A DNA stretch of 64,000 bases from contig NZ_LMHZ01000067.1 in NCBI RefSeq assembly GCF_001428545.1, positions 57,543 through 121,542 of the forward strand, written 5' to 3'. The notes beneath the pieces were generated by a model. That model was not told the DNA's origin. It saw nothing but the letters and a program-made list of their open reading frames with translations, and made no database searches. The DNA comes from Noviherbaspirillum sp. Root189. GTDB lineage: Bacteria > Pseudomonadota > Gammaproteobacteria > Burkholderiales > Burkholderiaceae_D. Shown piece after piece: positions 52,217-60,736 of the stretch. Within the stretch, counting starts at the first letter, position 1. Each line of letters opens with the position of its first letter. The translations under genes and the position numbers were made by a program.

Positions 52217-53419
52217 ATGGCTCTGCTCACTATTGAAGAAGGCGAACGAAACGAAATGAAACCGTCGCCTCTTAACGATCATCCCTTGTTTCGTCTGGGC
52301 TTTCGACCGTTCTACCTGCTTTCTGCGGCGTTTGCCGTCGTCAGTGTGCCGGTATGGCTGGCGAAATACTTTGGGTGGACGAACGGCCTGGCACAGGTTG
52401 ACCTGACATGGCACGTGCACGAAATGGTTTATGGTTTTGCCATCGCCGTCATTATTGGATTTCTGTACACCGCCGGCCGCAACTGGACCGGTTTATGGAC
52501 GCCGCGCCGGGGCGCACTGGCCGCTATCGTAGCGCTATGGATTGCCGGGCGCGCAGGAATGCTGTTTCTGGACCCGTTGTGGGCGGCCGTATTGGATATG
52601 AGTTTCCTGCCGGTTGCGACATGGCCTTTGTACAAGGTAATCAAGCGTGCCGGAAACAAACGCAATATGTTTCTCATCGCGCTGTTGTCGATTCTTTCAG
52701 CAACCAACATTGCCTTTCACGCCGCCAAACTTGAACTGATCGCGATGTCCCCGTTGCAACCGGTCTATGCGGCGATCATGATCATAGTCATCATCGAATC
52801 CGTCATAGGCGGACGGGTTATTCCCAACTTTACCGCCAATGCCGTCAAGGGTGCGCGACCTGTGATCAACGAGCGACGTGACCGTATCAGTCTTGCATTC
52901 ACCGTTGGTGCGGGACTGGCATGGTCTTGTGGTTTGCCGGCGCCAATGACGGCGAGTCTTGCCGCGGCGGCTGCCGTCGCCCAGGCGACGCGACTGATCG
53001 GCTGGAAGCCGCTATGCACAGTTCGGAACCCGTTATTGTGGATACTGCATCTATCGTATGGATGGATCCCTTTTGGGTTCCTGCTGCTGTCGTTGGCGGC
53101 ATTGGGTGTGGTGACATCAAGCGCAGCGTTTCATGTACTGGCAATAGGGTCAATGGCCGGCCTCATTATCGGAATGATTACGCGCACCACGCTGGGACAC
53201 ACCGGACGGATGCTGAAGGCAGGGAAGGCAGAGACCAGTATGTATGCGCTAATACAATTTGGGATGATGGCACGCTTTGCCGCGGCAGTGACCGGCGGCT
53301 CATTGCGAGAAAGTCTCCTGATCGCCACCGCGGTTGCCTGGAGCGGCGCATTTGCTGTTTACCTCATCGTCTACGGGCCTTACCTGATGACTGCGCGCAT
53401 TGACGGACGCGAAGGTTAA
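52217..53419 (+). CDS. nnrS: NnrS family heme/copper membrane protein
   Basis: 400 residues, about 12 membrane helices. LFRLGFRPFYLLSAAFAVVS and DLTWHVHEMVYGFAIAVIIGFLYTAGRNW are NnrS signatures, as are GGRVIPNFTANA and TRTTLGHTG. NnrS relieves nitrosative stress during denitrification in the few species studied. Both a Dnr-like box and an NsrR-type operator precede it. A degraded paralogue lies at 58951. Confidence 0.93.
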   Translation: MALLTIEEGERNEMKPSPLNDHPLFRLGFRPFYLLSAAFAVVSVPVWLAKYFGWTNGLAQVDLTWHVHEMVYGFAIAVIIGFLYTAGRNWTGLWTPRRGALAAIVALWIAGRAGMLFLDPLWAAVLDMSFLPVATWPLYKVIKRAGNKRNMFLIALLSILSATNIAFHAAKLELIAMSPLQPVYAAIMIIVIIESVIGGRVIPNFTANAVKGARPVINERRDRISLAFTVGAGLAWSCGLPAPMTASLAAAAAVAQATRLIGWKPLCTVRNPLLWILHLSYGWIPFGFLLLSLAALGVVTSSAAFHVLAIGSMAGLIIGMITRTTLGHTGRMLKAGKAETSMYALIQFGMMARFAAAVTGGSLRESLLIATAVAWSGAFAVYLIVYGPYLMTARIDGREG

Positions 53420-53493
53420 TAGCCCGATGGTTGGACGGACCGGCACACGCCGGTTAAGCGATGGAACAACAAGATTCGGCCATTTCCACCAAC

Positions 53494-53507
53494 TTGACCC
53501 AAGTCAA
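53494..53507. promoter_or_regulatory. FNR/Dnr-like box for hemN
   Basis: TTGAC-CCAA-GTCAA, a perfect palindrome with one change per arm from TTGAT-N4-ATCAA. Centred about 94 bases before the hemN start, the same distance as the nirK box from nirK. Confidence 0.65.
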
Positions 53508-53593
53508 ATACATCGGGTGGTAAGGCAACGTAAGCTGCAAACATTCCGGCGCCACAGGATGCTGCGCCAGGTGAAATTAGAGGAGTCATTAAA

Positions 53594-55024
53594 ATGACTG
53601 TAAGTTTGAGCGCTGCTGGCGGACAGCCGTCCGTTCAGTTCGACGCAGATTTGATTCGTAAGTTGACCCAGCAAGGGCCACGCTATACCTCGTATCCAAC
53701 TGCGGATCGCTTTACGGACGGCTTCCGTTCCGGCGACTATCTGCAGGCCGTTTCGAATGTGCGCCACGCTGGAGCGAGAAAACCATTATCGCTGTATCTT
53801 CACATTCCATTTTGTGAATCGCTCTGTTATTACTGCGCATGCAATAAGATCATCACAAAAAATCACTCCAAGGCGGAAGTTTATCTTTCTTACCTCAAGC
53901 GTGAAATCGGCATGCAGGCGGAGTTATTTTCAGGCATGAATCATGTGGAGCAGCTCCACTTCGGCGGCGGCACACCAACCTTTTTGTCCGACAGCCAGAT
54001 GGGCACACTGATGGACTACCTGCATCGCTCCTTTAGCTTTGCGCCGGATGCCGACGGTGAATACTCGATTGAAATCGACCCGCGTACAGTCAACGCCGAT
54101 CGTATCCGCTCGCTTCGCAATCAGGGATTCAACCGCCTTAGCCTGGGTGTGCAAGACTTCGATGAAGAAGTGCAGAAAGCTGTCAATCGCATACAGCCAG
54201 AAGCGTTAACGCTTGACGCAATCGCCGCGGCACGAGAAGCCGGTTTCCGGTCCATCAGCGTGGACCTGATCTACGGCTTGCCGAAACAGAACGTATTTTC
54301 CATGGCGCGTACACTCGCCAAGGTAATCGCCGCGGATCCCGATCGCATTTCGGTTTATAACTATGCGCATATGCCACAGTTATTCAAGTCGCAAAAACTG
54401 ATTGTTGACGATGACTTGCCAACGCCGGAAGCGAAGCTTGACATGCTGGCTTTGTGCATAGAAAAGCTGACTCAGGCTGGCTACATCTACATTGGCATGG
54501 ACCACTTCGCCAAGCCGAATGACGAACTGGCGGTGGCACAACGGCTAGGAAGTCTGCACCGAAACTTTCAAGGCTATTCGACCCACGCGGAAGCGGAAAT
54601 GGTGTCATGCGGTGTGTCCGCAATCAGTGCGGTCGGTGGCACATACAGCCAGAACGCAAAATCGCTGGAACATTATTACGAGCATATCGAGCGTGGACAG
54701 TTGCCGATTACGCGCGGCGTCAAACTAAGCATGGACGATATGCTCAGGCGTGCCGTCATCCAGCGCTTGATGTGCGACTTTGAACTGTCGGTCAGGGCGA
54801 TCGAAACCAATTATCCAATCACATTCTCGCGCTATTTTTCCGGGGAGCTTGAGAAGCTCCGTGAGCTGGAAGTTGATGGGCTCATCGTACTAAGCGATGA
54901 CTGGGTCACCGTTACCCCGAAGGGTCGGCTTCTGGTCCGGAATATCTGTATGGTGTTTGACAGGTACTTTGGTATGGGCCATCCGCTAAAGCTTGAACGG
55001 ATGCGGTATTCAAGGACGATCTGA
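53594..55024 (+). CDS. hemN: Oxygen-independent coproporphyrinogen III oxidase
   Basis: 476 residues; GAGGAG upstream. Radical-SAM cluster CESLCYYCAC within YLHIPFCESLCYYCACNK, then FGGGTPTFLS and the C-terminal HemN-type helical domain (FGMGHPLKL at the end). It converts coproporphyrinogen III to protoporphyrinogen IX without oxygen, supplying heme for anaerobic respiration. Under a Dnr-like box. A terminator follows. Confidence 0.96.
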   Translation: MTVSLSAAGGQPSVQFDADLIRKLTQQGPRYTSYPTADRFTDGFRSGDYLQAVSNVRHAGARKPLSLYLHIPFCESLCYYCACNKIITKNHSKAEVYLSYLKREIGMQAELFSGMNHVEQLHFGGGTPTFLSDSQMGTLMDYLHRSFSFAPDADGEYSIEIDPRTVNADRIRSLRNQGFNRLSLGVQDFDEEVQKAVNRIQPEALTLDAIAAAREAGFRSISVDLIYGLPKQNVFSMARTLAKVIAADPDRISVYNYAHMPQLFKSQKLIVDDDLPTPEAKLDMLALCIEKLTQAGYIYIGMDHFAKPNDELAVAQRLGSLHRNFQGYSTHAEAEMVSCGVSAISAVGGTYSQNAKSLEHYYEHIERGQLPITRGVKLSMDDMLRRAVIQRLMCDFELSVRAIETNYPITFSRYFSGELEKLRELEVDGLIVLSDDWVTVTPKGRLLVRNICMVFDRYFGMGHPLKLERMRYSRTI

Positions 55025-55048
55025 CGTCAGCGAAATGACACGGGGAGG

Positions 55049-55082
55049 ACGGAACGCGAGTGGTAGACCCGCGTTCCGTTTT
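55049..55082 (+). terminator. Rho-independent terminator after hemN
   Basis: ACGGAACGCG and CGCGTTCCGT pair around an 11-base loop, followed by TTTTC. It lies between convergent hemN and the YitT-like gene. Confidence 0.8.
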
Positions 55083-55723
55083 CAGGATTGTTCGGCGCTT
55101 TTACCCGTGTAGCGACCGGCACGGTGATTGTTGGCGAGCGTCAGGTTGAGAATCAGGGTCGCGATAAGCGAAATGGAGGCCGTGTAAAAGTTGGTACTTA
55201 TCGCAAACAACAGCAAAACCAGGCAATCCAGCGTCAGCTGTGTAAAGCCTGCGCGTAATCCAAATGCCTCCTGCAGATACAGGCACAGAATGTTGAAGCC
55301 GCCGAGACTTGCATTGTGACGAAACAGGATCAATAAACCTATGCCAGCGAGCAGTCCGCCGGCTACTGCGGCAAACACTGGATCGACTCCTTCGAAACGC
55401 AACAAGGACGGAATGGCTTCACAGAAAGCTGACAGCAGCAGCACTGAACCAAGTGTTTTCACCGTGAATCCCCATCCTTTCTTTCTTACCGCAAGGAGGT
55501 AGAACGGCAGGTTGATCACTACGAAAAGAACGCTGAAGCCGATTCCAGTTAGCTGATGAAGGAAAAGCGCGACTCCCACCACACCTCCCGTAACCAAACC
55601 TGCCTTGCTCAACACGGCAATCCCGATGGCGGCTAACAATGTGCCGGTAAGGATCGCCTGCAGGTCTTCGACGTGCGTGTGGGTACTGGCATGATGTATC
55701 GGGTTTGTTGGGTGATGTGGCAT
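55082..55723 (-). CDS. YitT-like (DUF161) membrane protein
   Basis: 213 residues, 5-6 membrane segments. GTLLAAIGIAVLSKAGLVTGGVVGVA and GGLLAGIGLLILFRHNASLGGFNIL match the paired repeats of the YitT/YczE family. An N-terminal His-rich stretch (HHPTNPIHHASTHTHVED) is unusual and might bind metal. It lies 36 bases after the small Cys-rich protein gene and is probably co-transcribed with it. Function unknown. Confidence 0.85.
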   Translation of the reverse strand: MPHHPTNPIHHASTHTHVEDLQAILTGTLLAAIGIAVLSKAGLVTGGVVGVALFLHQLTGIGFSVLFVVINLPFYLLAVRKKGWGFTVKTLGSVLLLSAFCEAIPSLLRFEGVDPVFAAVAGGLLAGIGLLILFRHNASLGGFNILCLYLQEAFGLRAGFTQLTLDCLVLLLFAISTNFYTASISLIATLILNLTLANNHRAGRYTGKSAEQS

Positions 55724-55759
55724 CGATGGTTTTCAGGAAGAGTCGGCGCAGGTAAATGT

Positions 55760-56017
55760 TCAGCTGCAGCAACCACCGCAGCATCCGCCTTCGGTCTTGC
55801 CGCGCTGCTCGCGATCGATCTCATAGCCTGCTTTATTGATGGCTGTTACGAGTTCTTGCAATGAGGTGTGGTCTTCGTCGAAGGTGACATGGATACGGTT
55901 CGTCGCCGGCGCGAATGCGATGCTGCTGAGCCCTCGGATGGACTCGAGAGTACGCGTGAGTTGTGCTGCATTATCTTTGTTCAGAGCATTAGCAAGCTGA
56001 AGAGTCTGGGACATCAT
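55760..56017 (-). CDS. Small heavy-metal-associated-like protein with Cys-rich tail
   Basis: About 85 residues from MMSQTLQLAN with AAGGAA upstream. Ferredoxin-like HMA pattern: LESIRGLSSIAFAPATNRIHVTFDED and LVTAINKAGYEIDRE, but without the usual CxxC. Instead it ends GGCCGGCCS, with four cysteines. Metal binding by the tail is likely. First gene of a two-gene unit with the YitT-like protein. The CCTTAA-N6-TTAAGA motif lies about 100 bases upstream. Confidence 0.7.
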   Translation of the reverse strand: MMSQTLQLANALNKDNAAQLTRTLESIRGLSSIAFAPATNRIHVTFDEDHTSLQELVTAINKAGYEIDREQRGKTEGGCCGGCCS

Positions 56018-56337
56018 GGTACGGTTCCTTGGGTTTTGAATGTGCGTCTTGCGATAACAGGGCATCGGATTGAAGCCCATCAGATTGTAAATACTCCGTC
56101 AACCGACATCCTTAATTCATCTTAAGAAATTCAAACCATGCTGTTGATTGTCTCGGCGTTGTACCAAAGCCTTCAAGATAATTGATCCAGCTTAGGTTTA
56201 TTGGAAATGCTTGCGCGATGTGATTGACGCTGTCAGTACAATGAAAGCGAAGTCTGTTGATGCTTATTGGCGCTTACCTGGCACCAGCAGAATAATGTTT
56301 TCCCGATTCTTTCTCTCACATCGATATGGAGGATTTA
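56018..56337. other. Divergent promoter region, small metal protein / cytochrome c
   Basis: A 320-base gap. It contains the palindromic CCTTAA-N6-TTAAGA motif (56109-56129) and a half FNR-like site (TTGATCCAG near 56183). No gene recognised. Confidence 0.5.
56109..56129. promoter_or_regulatory. Palindromic motif CCTTAA-N6-TTAAGA, copy 3
   Basis: TCCTTAA-TTCATC-TTAAGAAA, with the same half-sites and spacing as those at 44372 and 46469. It lies between the small metal-binding protein gene and the cytochrome c gene. Confidence 0.5.
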
Positions 56338-56643
56338 ATGAAGCGTTTCCTGATATTTTCCATGCTTCTCACCGGCTTGATTTCAACCTCAGCGTTTGCC
56401 AATGCGGATCTCGCAAAGTCGAAGAACTGCATGGGATGCCATGCGATCGACAAAAAGCTTGTCGGCCCCGGGTTTAAGGAAGTCGCTGAAAAGTACAAGG
56501 GCCAAAAGGATGCCGAGGCAAAACTGGTCCAGAAAATCATCAAGGGGGGAGGCGGTGTCTGGGGTTCGATTCCGATGCCACCTAACGCGGTGACGGAAAA
56601 GGAAGCCCAAGAACTCGTTAAATGGGTGCTGTCGCAAAAATAG
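56338..56643 (+). CDS. Small periplasmic cytochrome c (c551/c8-like)
   Basis: 101 residues from MKRFLIFSML with GGAGG upstream. Signal peptide ends FANA. Heme c motif CMGCH with distal methionine in SIPMPPNAV: the class I monoheme pattern of c551-type carriers. Likely electron donor to NirK or another periplasmic reductase. It lies next to a hemerythrin-domain gene. Confidence 0.92.
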   Translation: MKRFLIFSMLLTGLISTSAFANADLAKSKNCMGCHAIDKKLVGPGFKEVAEKYKGQKDAEAKLVQKIIKGGGGVWGSIPMPPNAVTEKEAQELVKWVLSQK

Positions 56644-56860
56644 CCGACGCATCCAGAGACGTAAGCAGGAATGCGGAATCGCTTGTACGACAGGCATGGC
56701 TTCGCATTCCTGGCTGCCTTCTCATAGAGTTCCGACATCAGGATGTAACGCATTCAGCATGCGACATGCCTTGTTCACGCTGACTTGGCAAAACTTTGAT
56801 CTGAGTTATGGCATGTCGGCGTCAATACAGTCGACAATGATTTTTCAGCAGGAGAAATCT

Positions 56861-57286
56861 ATGCAGACTATATCCGCCAAGTTGATTGAGGACCACAAAC
56901 ACTGGGATCAGCTATTCCTGGAGGTTGAAAAGCATGTTCTGCAATGCCGGTGGAAGGAAGCCGTCGACAATATTGCGGAATTCAAAACAGTCTTTGAACG
57001 GCACATTGCAACGGAAGAAGCCATGTTCTTCCCGCTGATCAAATTGGCCGGGGGCGAAGATGCATGGCCGCTCATGGATCTTCGCTCCGAACATGCGAAA
57101 CTGGAAATGATACTGGCCCGAATTGCGGAGGCAATCCAGAAACAAAGCAAAGCGGATTTTTACCTGCACGCAGAATCGTTTTTCATCCTGATGCACACGC
57201 ATAGCATCAAGGAAGATCAGATTCTTTATCCAAAGCTGGAGCGTTACCACGAGATCCTGCCGAGGAGCGCAGTTACCGGAAAGTAG
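56861..57286 (+). CDS. Hemerythrin-domain protein, second copy
   Basis: 141 residues from MQTISAKLIE with GGAGAA upstream. Ligand pattern: EDHKHWDQLF, ERHIATEEAMFFP, SEHAKLEMIL and HTHSIKEDQILYP. Related to, but distinct from, the hemerythrin at 45953. Upstream sequence TTGATCTGAGTTAT may be a degenerate Dnr-like box. Confidence 0.88.
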   Translation: MQTISAKLIEDHKHWDQLFLEVEKHVLQCRWKEAVDNIAEFKTVFERHIATEEAMFFPLIKLAGGEDAWPLMDLRSEHAKLEMILARIAEAIQKQSKADFYLHAESFFILMHTHSIKEDQILYPKLERYHEILPRSAVTGK

Positions 57287-57358
57287 GACCCTGACGGTGG
57301 TGCCCGCACAGCGTACGCGATCTGCTACGTAACACTTCCAGAGAGAATTGACGGGCTA

Positions 57359-57478
57359 CCCTGGAATATTTACGACCGCGATGAATTGGCAAGTTGACTC
57401 AACAAGGCAGCGAGCTTCGCAGTATCTACGGGCTTGACAAAATGGTGATCAAACCCGGCGGCAAGCGCGTTAACCCTG
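57359..57478. repeat. Direct repeat, left copy (receiver-domain tail)
   Basis: These 120 bases recur at 63881-64000 with a single difference (G at 57380, T at 63902). The right copy is cut by the window edge, so the full repeat may be longer. It encodes the C-terminal end of a receiver domain on the minus strand. Confidence 0.9.
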
Positions 57479-58660
57479 TCTTGCTCCTGCCCATATCCCG
57501 TCACCGCTACCAATACCGCCCGCGAAGTTTCCCGTTGAGCGCGAAGATAACCTGCCAATTCATTGCCGTCCATCTCAGGTAGTCCGATATCCAGCAGGAA
57601 TACATCCGGGACTATTAATCGTGCTTGCTCAAGTGCCTTGATTGAACTGTGTTCCACAAAAAACCTGCTACCTTTCCCCAGCCCTTCACTATATGCAGTG
57701 ATCGTTCCCGCGTGTAATCAGCAAATTTGTCAACACCTGGACAAGGCGCTTCAGGTCGCCAATCACTAACGCAGGTTCATGCGACACGTGCACAGTCAGT
57801 CGATGTACTCGTCCATCGCACAATGGCCTTACCTGTTCAGTGGCATCGGCGACGATCTGCCTTGCATCCAGGTTTTGCATATCTAGCGTGACGTGGCCGC
57901 GTGTGACCGCCTGACGCGACTTAAAGATTTCCCGCCTAAGGCAGAGCTTTGTGGCATAAAGAAGAGCAAATACGATGCAGTCTTTTGGCGACGTCTGCGC
58001 GTTTGATAAAGTGTAAGAAGCAACTACTTGGGGAACGGCAGCGTGCAGTGCGTTACCTAGTCGTCCGACTCCCAGTGCGACTGCCGCCGTCGGGGTACTT
58101 GAGGGATCGAACGCCATGACGGATACTTGGTTTGATTCCGGCCCCGAACATTTTACCTTGATCATATAGTCGACTACCGTGTAATGTGCCTCATTCTCCC
58201 CCATTCGGATCAATGCTCTTTCATGACGTGGCTCGTCCAAGCTATCTCGGAGATAAACAGCAAACGCAGTCGGCGTATCAAACGATTTCGCGTGCAGTAA
58301 CAGCCCAGGAATGTTCGCATCAAGATAATTGATCATCAGAGCGATATTCTTTCTGTCGTTCTGGTAAATCCGCTCGTCCGGCTGCATGTTGACGTCATGA
58401 TATGCACGACCTTCTGTCAGTGCGGATGTGAGATCTTGCACAGATCGCGCGAGGCGAATTTTGTTCGCAACTGCTATTGCCTCATTCGTTTCGTCGGCCA
58501 ATTCGCCTCGATTAATAATCGACCTTTGGCCACTGGCCGCGGCAATACCAAAGCGTTGCTGAAAATTTGCAAAAGTACTGCTTCCACGACTGTGATGTAT
58601 AAATGGAGGAGCGGAAGCTCGGGTATTTGGGTGCGCTGTACTGACAACCGCCTCCTCCAT
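57370..58660 (-). pseudogene. Chimeric remnant: YopJ-like (C55) acetyltransferase domain joined to a broken hybrid histidine kinase
   Basis: A 323-residue frame (58660-57689) then a second frame (57657-57370). Residues about 95-245 carry a YopJ-like pattern: RALIRMGENEAHYTVVDY with His159, FDPSS with Asp185, and AQTSPKDCIVFALLYATKL with Gln222 and Cys228. The spacing between acid and Cys (43) is that of YopJ. From about residue 250 the sequence changes to the part of a histidine kinase before its N box (DARQIVADATEQVRPL, LKRLVQVLTNLL), then breaks. Out of frame, TITAYSEGLGKGSRFFV is the end of an ATPase domain, so its core is deleted. A receiver domain follows lacking its first 40 or so residues (FLLDIGLPEMDG, VTGY, FVKP kept). 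Not expected to work as a kinase. Confidence 0.7.
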
Positions 58661-58950
58661 TGAAGACGACTTCGAAACCGACCGTGGGGGATGAAGTAGA
58701 ATGCGGCAAGGCGCGGCCTGAAGTTGAATCGATCAAAATTATTCTTCGATAAAGAAAAACTGCGGGCGCAACACACGAAGCGCCATAATGAGTGAATCCA
58801 ATGGCACGTTGGTTCCCTGACCGTCGTTTTAGCGACGCACTGGCACGGTCATTTCGTCCAGATCATCAATGTGCATCGTAGCTGGGTAAACTGAAATTCA
58901 GGAACGTTCTTGATACGATTTACTGGCAAGACAGCGTCAACGCAGCAAGG

Positions 58951-59773
58951 ATGTGTTTAAACGACGCCTACAATCAATCCTTGTTCTGTCTTGGCTTTCG
59001 TCCTTTCTACTGCCTGCAGCGGCCTTTGCGGTGATCAGTGTTAGTGTTCTCGCATGGCCGACGAAATATTTCGAGTGAGCGAGTAGATTTGCGAACGTCG
59101 ATTTAACGTCGCAGGTTCACGAGATGATGTTCGGTTTTGCCGTTACCGTCATTGTCAGCTTTCTGTGTATTGCTGGTCGCAACTGGATCGGTTTATGGAC
59201 TCTACGCTGAGGCACACTGGCTGCTACCTCAGCGTTATGGAATGCCGGGCGGGTCATTTACCGCCAATGCAGTAATGGGCGCACAACGCGTGATCAATGA
59301 ATGACGTGATCGCATCAGTTTGACCTTGATCGCCGGAGCGGGGCTGGCATGGTGCACCGGTTTCCCGGCACCAATGACGGCCGGCCTGACCGTAGCGGCT
59401 GCCATGGCACAGGCAACACGACTGATCGGGTGGATGCCGCTATCTACGGTTTGAAACCCGTTTTTGTGGATACTGCATGTTTTCGTATGGATAGATCCCT
59501 TTTTGGATTCCTGGTGCTGTCCTTGGTGGCACTGGGCATAGTGACATCAAGTGCGGCATTTCATGTATTAGCAACAGACTCAATGCCTTGACTCATTATC
59601 GGAATGATCGCACGCACAACGCTTGGGCATGCCGGAGGGTTGCTGAAGGCGGAAAAGCAGAAACCAGCATGTATGCACTGAAGCAGCTTGGGGTGGTTGC
59701 CCACGTTGCGGCAATGATGGCCGATGGCACACTGCGGGACAATCTGTTGATCGCTGCCTCGCTATTCTCCTAG
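58951..59773 (+). pseudogene. nnrS pseudogene
   Basis: Recognisable NnrS sequence in broken frames: QSLFCLGFRPFYCL at the start, then RDRISLTLIAGAGLAW, PAPMTAGLTVAAAMAQATRL, and TSSAAFHVLATDSM. Multiple stop codons (for example after LQRPLR and before NPFLWIL) and frameshifts. About 270 bases are deleted internally between the ALWNAGR and FTANAVMGAQRVINE parts. Closest relative in view is the intact nnrS at 52217. It is flanked by the broken kinase and the zinc operon. Confidence 0.9.
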
Positions 59774-59885
59774 CCGCACGTCTGTACTGTCTTCGTCGGC
59801 GCGCCTTGCCATCGTCATTTTAATAGGCGCTAAGGATCTGAACGCCTTGAGTAGTGTCAAAGCAAAGGGAAAATTGCCATGCCTA

Positions 59886-60125
59886 TCAATGGCGGTGTTT
59901 GCGCATTCCGCACAATGCACCGATGACCGGCAGCGTCTTGCACGTCTTGCTTAGCTCCTCATGACAGATTTTTTCGCTCTTGCCGGATGCGAGGCATTGC
60001 GCTGTCGCTTCGTGCGCAGCAGCAATCGCCCGATGCTCCTCGATCAGATCTTTTGCATGTGCGGGTTCAGCTGCCTGGGCACTCTGCACAACGCTGGCCA
60101 ACATGATGATTGTGAGAATTCGCAT
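59886..60125 (-). CDS. Small secreted Cys-containing protein of the Zrg-like operon
   Basis: 79 residues. Signal peptide ending AQAA, then a helical region with four cysteines (AQCLASGKSEKICHEELSKTC and ALCGM), and a basic His tail (RKHRH). AAAGGAAAAGG precedes the ATG. It lies 18 bases after the DUF3299 gene and closes the operon. Function unknown; metal binding by Cys/His is possible. Confidence 0.75.
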   Translation of the reverse strand: MRILTIIMLASVVQSAQAAEPAHAKDLIEEHRAIAAAHEATAQCLASGKSEKICHEELSKTCKTLPVIGALCGMRKHRH

Positions 60126-60143
60126 TTCCTTTTCCTTTACTTT

Positions 60144-60728
60144 TTACTTGTACGGGGTCAGTGCCACGGCGGACAGGCGATAGCCGGAAGCGCCAAATTC
60201 AGTATCCTTACGGGCCGTCTCCAGCGTACCGCTGACCCAGACTGCCGACATCACCTGCACGTCCTTCAATGGCTTAACTGCCACCCCATGAATGATCTGG
60301 TTAGCCGGCGGCGGAGGCGTGTGGATGCAGGCGCCAAAATAAGGTACTAATAAAAATTCCTTGATCTGGCCGCGCTGTGCATCGAGTGGTACCAAGAAGC
60401 CGGCAATGCGGATACGTGTGCCGTTCAGCGACGGTTCGATTGGCGCTTCACTCCACGCCTTACGCATCTTTTCCAGCGCTTCCATTGCCCGTGGGTCGCC
60501 GTCGTTTAACTGGTCCAGGTTCAAGCCTTTCATCAGCTGCGACGGATCCCAATTTTTCGGCACCAGCGCATCCCAGTTTACCTCCTTGTAGCCTTCGGGC
60601 GCGGCCGGCGCTTTTGGCTGGGGAAGACGCTCGCCGAGTTTGTATTCCGACTTGTCTTGCTGGGCATATAGCAGCGGCGATCCGCCGGCAAGCACCGCAC
60701 AGCAAATCAGGGCAGGGATGATTCTCAT
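60144..60728 (-). CDS. DUF3299 periplasmic protein (ZrgD-like)
   Basis: 194 residues. Signal peptide ending YAQ. Core IRIAGFLVPLDAQRGQIKEFLLVPYFGACIHTPPPPANQIIHG is the DUF3299 signature, with a conserved Cys/His pair. It follows the permease gene by 8 bases. In Vibrio, DUF3299 proteins belong to the zinc-regulated zrg operon, as I recall. Likely metal-handling partner of the transporter. Confidence 0.85.
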   Translation of the reverse strand: MRIIPALICCAVLAGGSPLLYAQQDKSEYKLGERLPQPKAPAAPEGYKEVNWDALVPKNWDPSQLMKGLNLDQLNDGDPRAMEALEKMRKAWSEAPIEPSLNGTRIRIAGFLVPLDAQRGQIKEFLLVPYFGACIHTPPPPANQIIHGVAVKPLKDVQVMSAVWVSGTLETARKDTEFGASGYRLSAVALTPYK

Positions 60729-60736
60729 GATTTCTC

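Noticed and set aside
57370..57657. Stand-alone response regulator
   Set aside because: The receiver domain lacks its first strand and acidic pair, and the preceding bases encode the end of a kinase ATPase domain, so it is a piece of a broken hybrid kinase.
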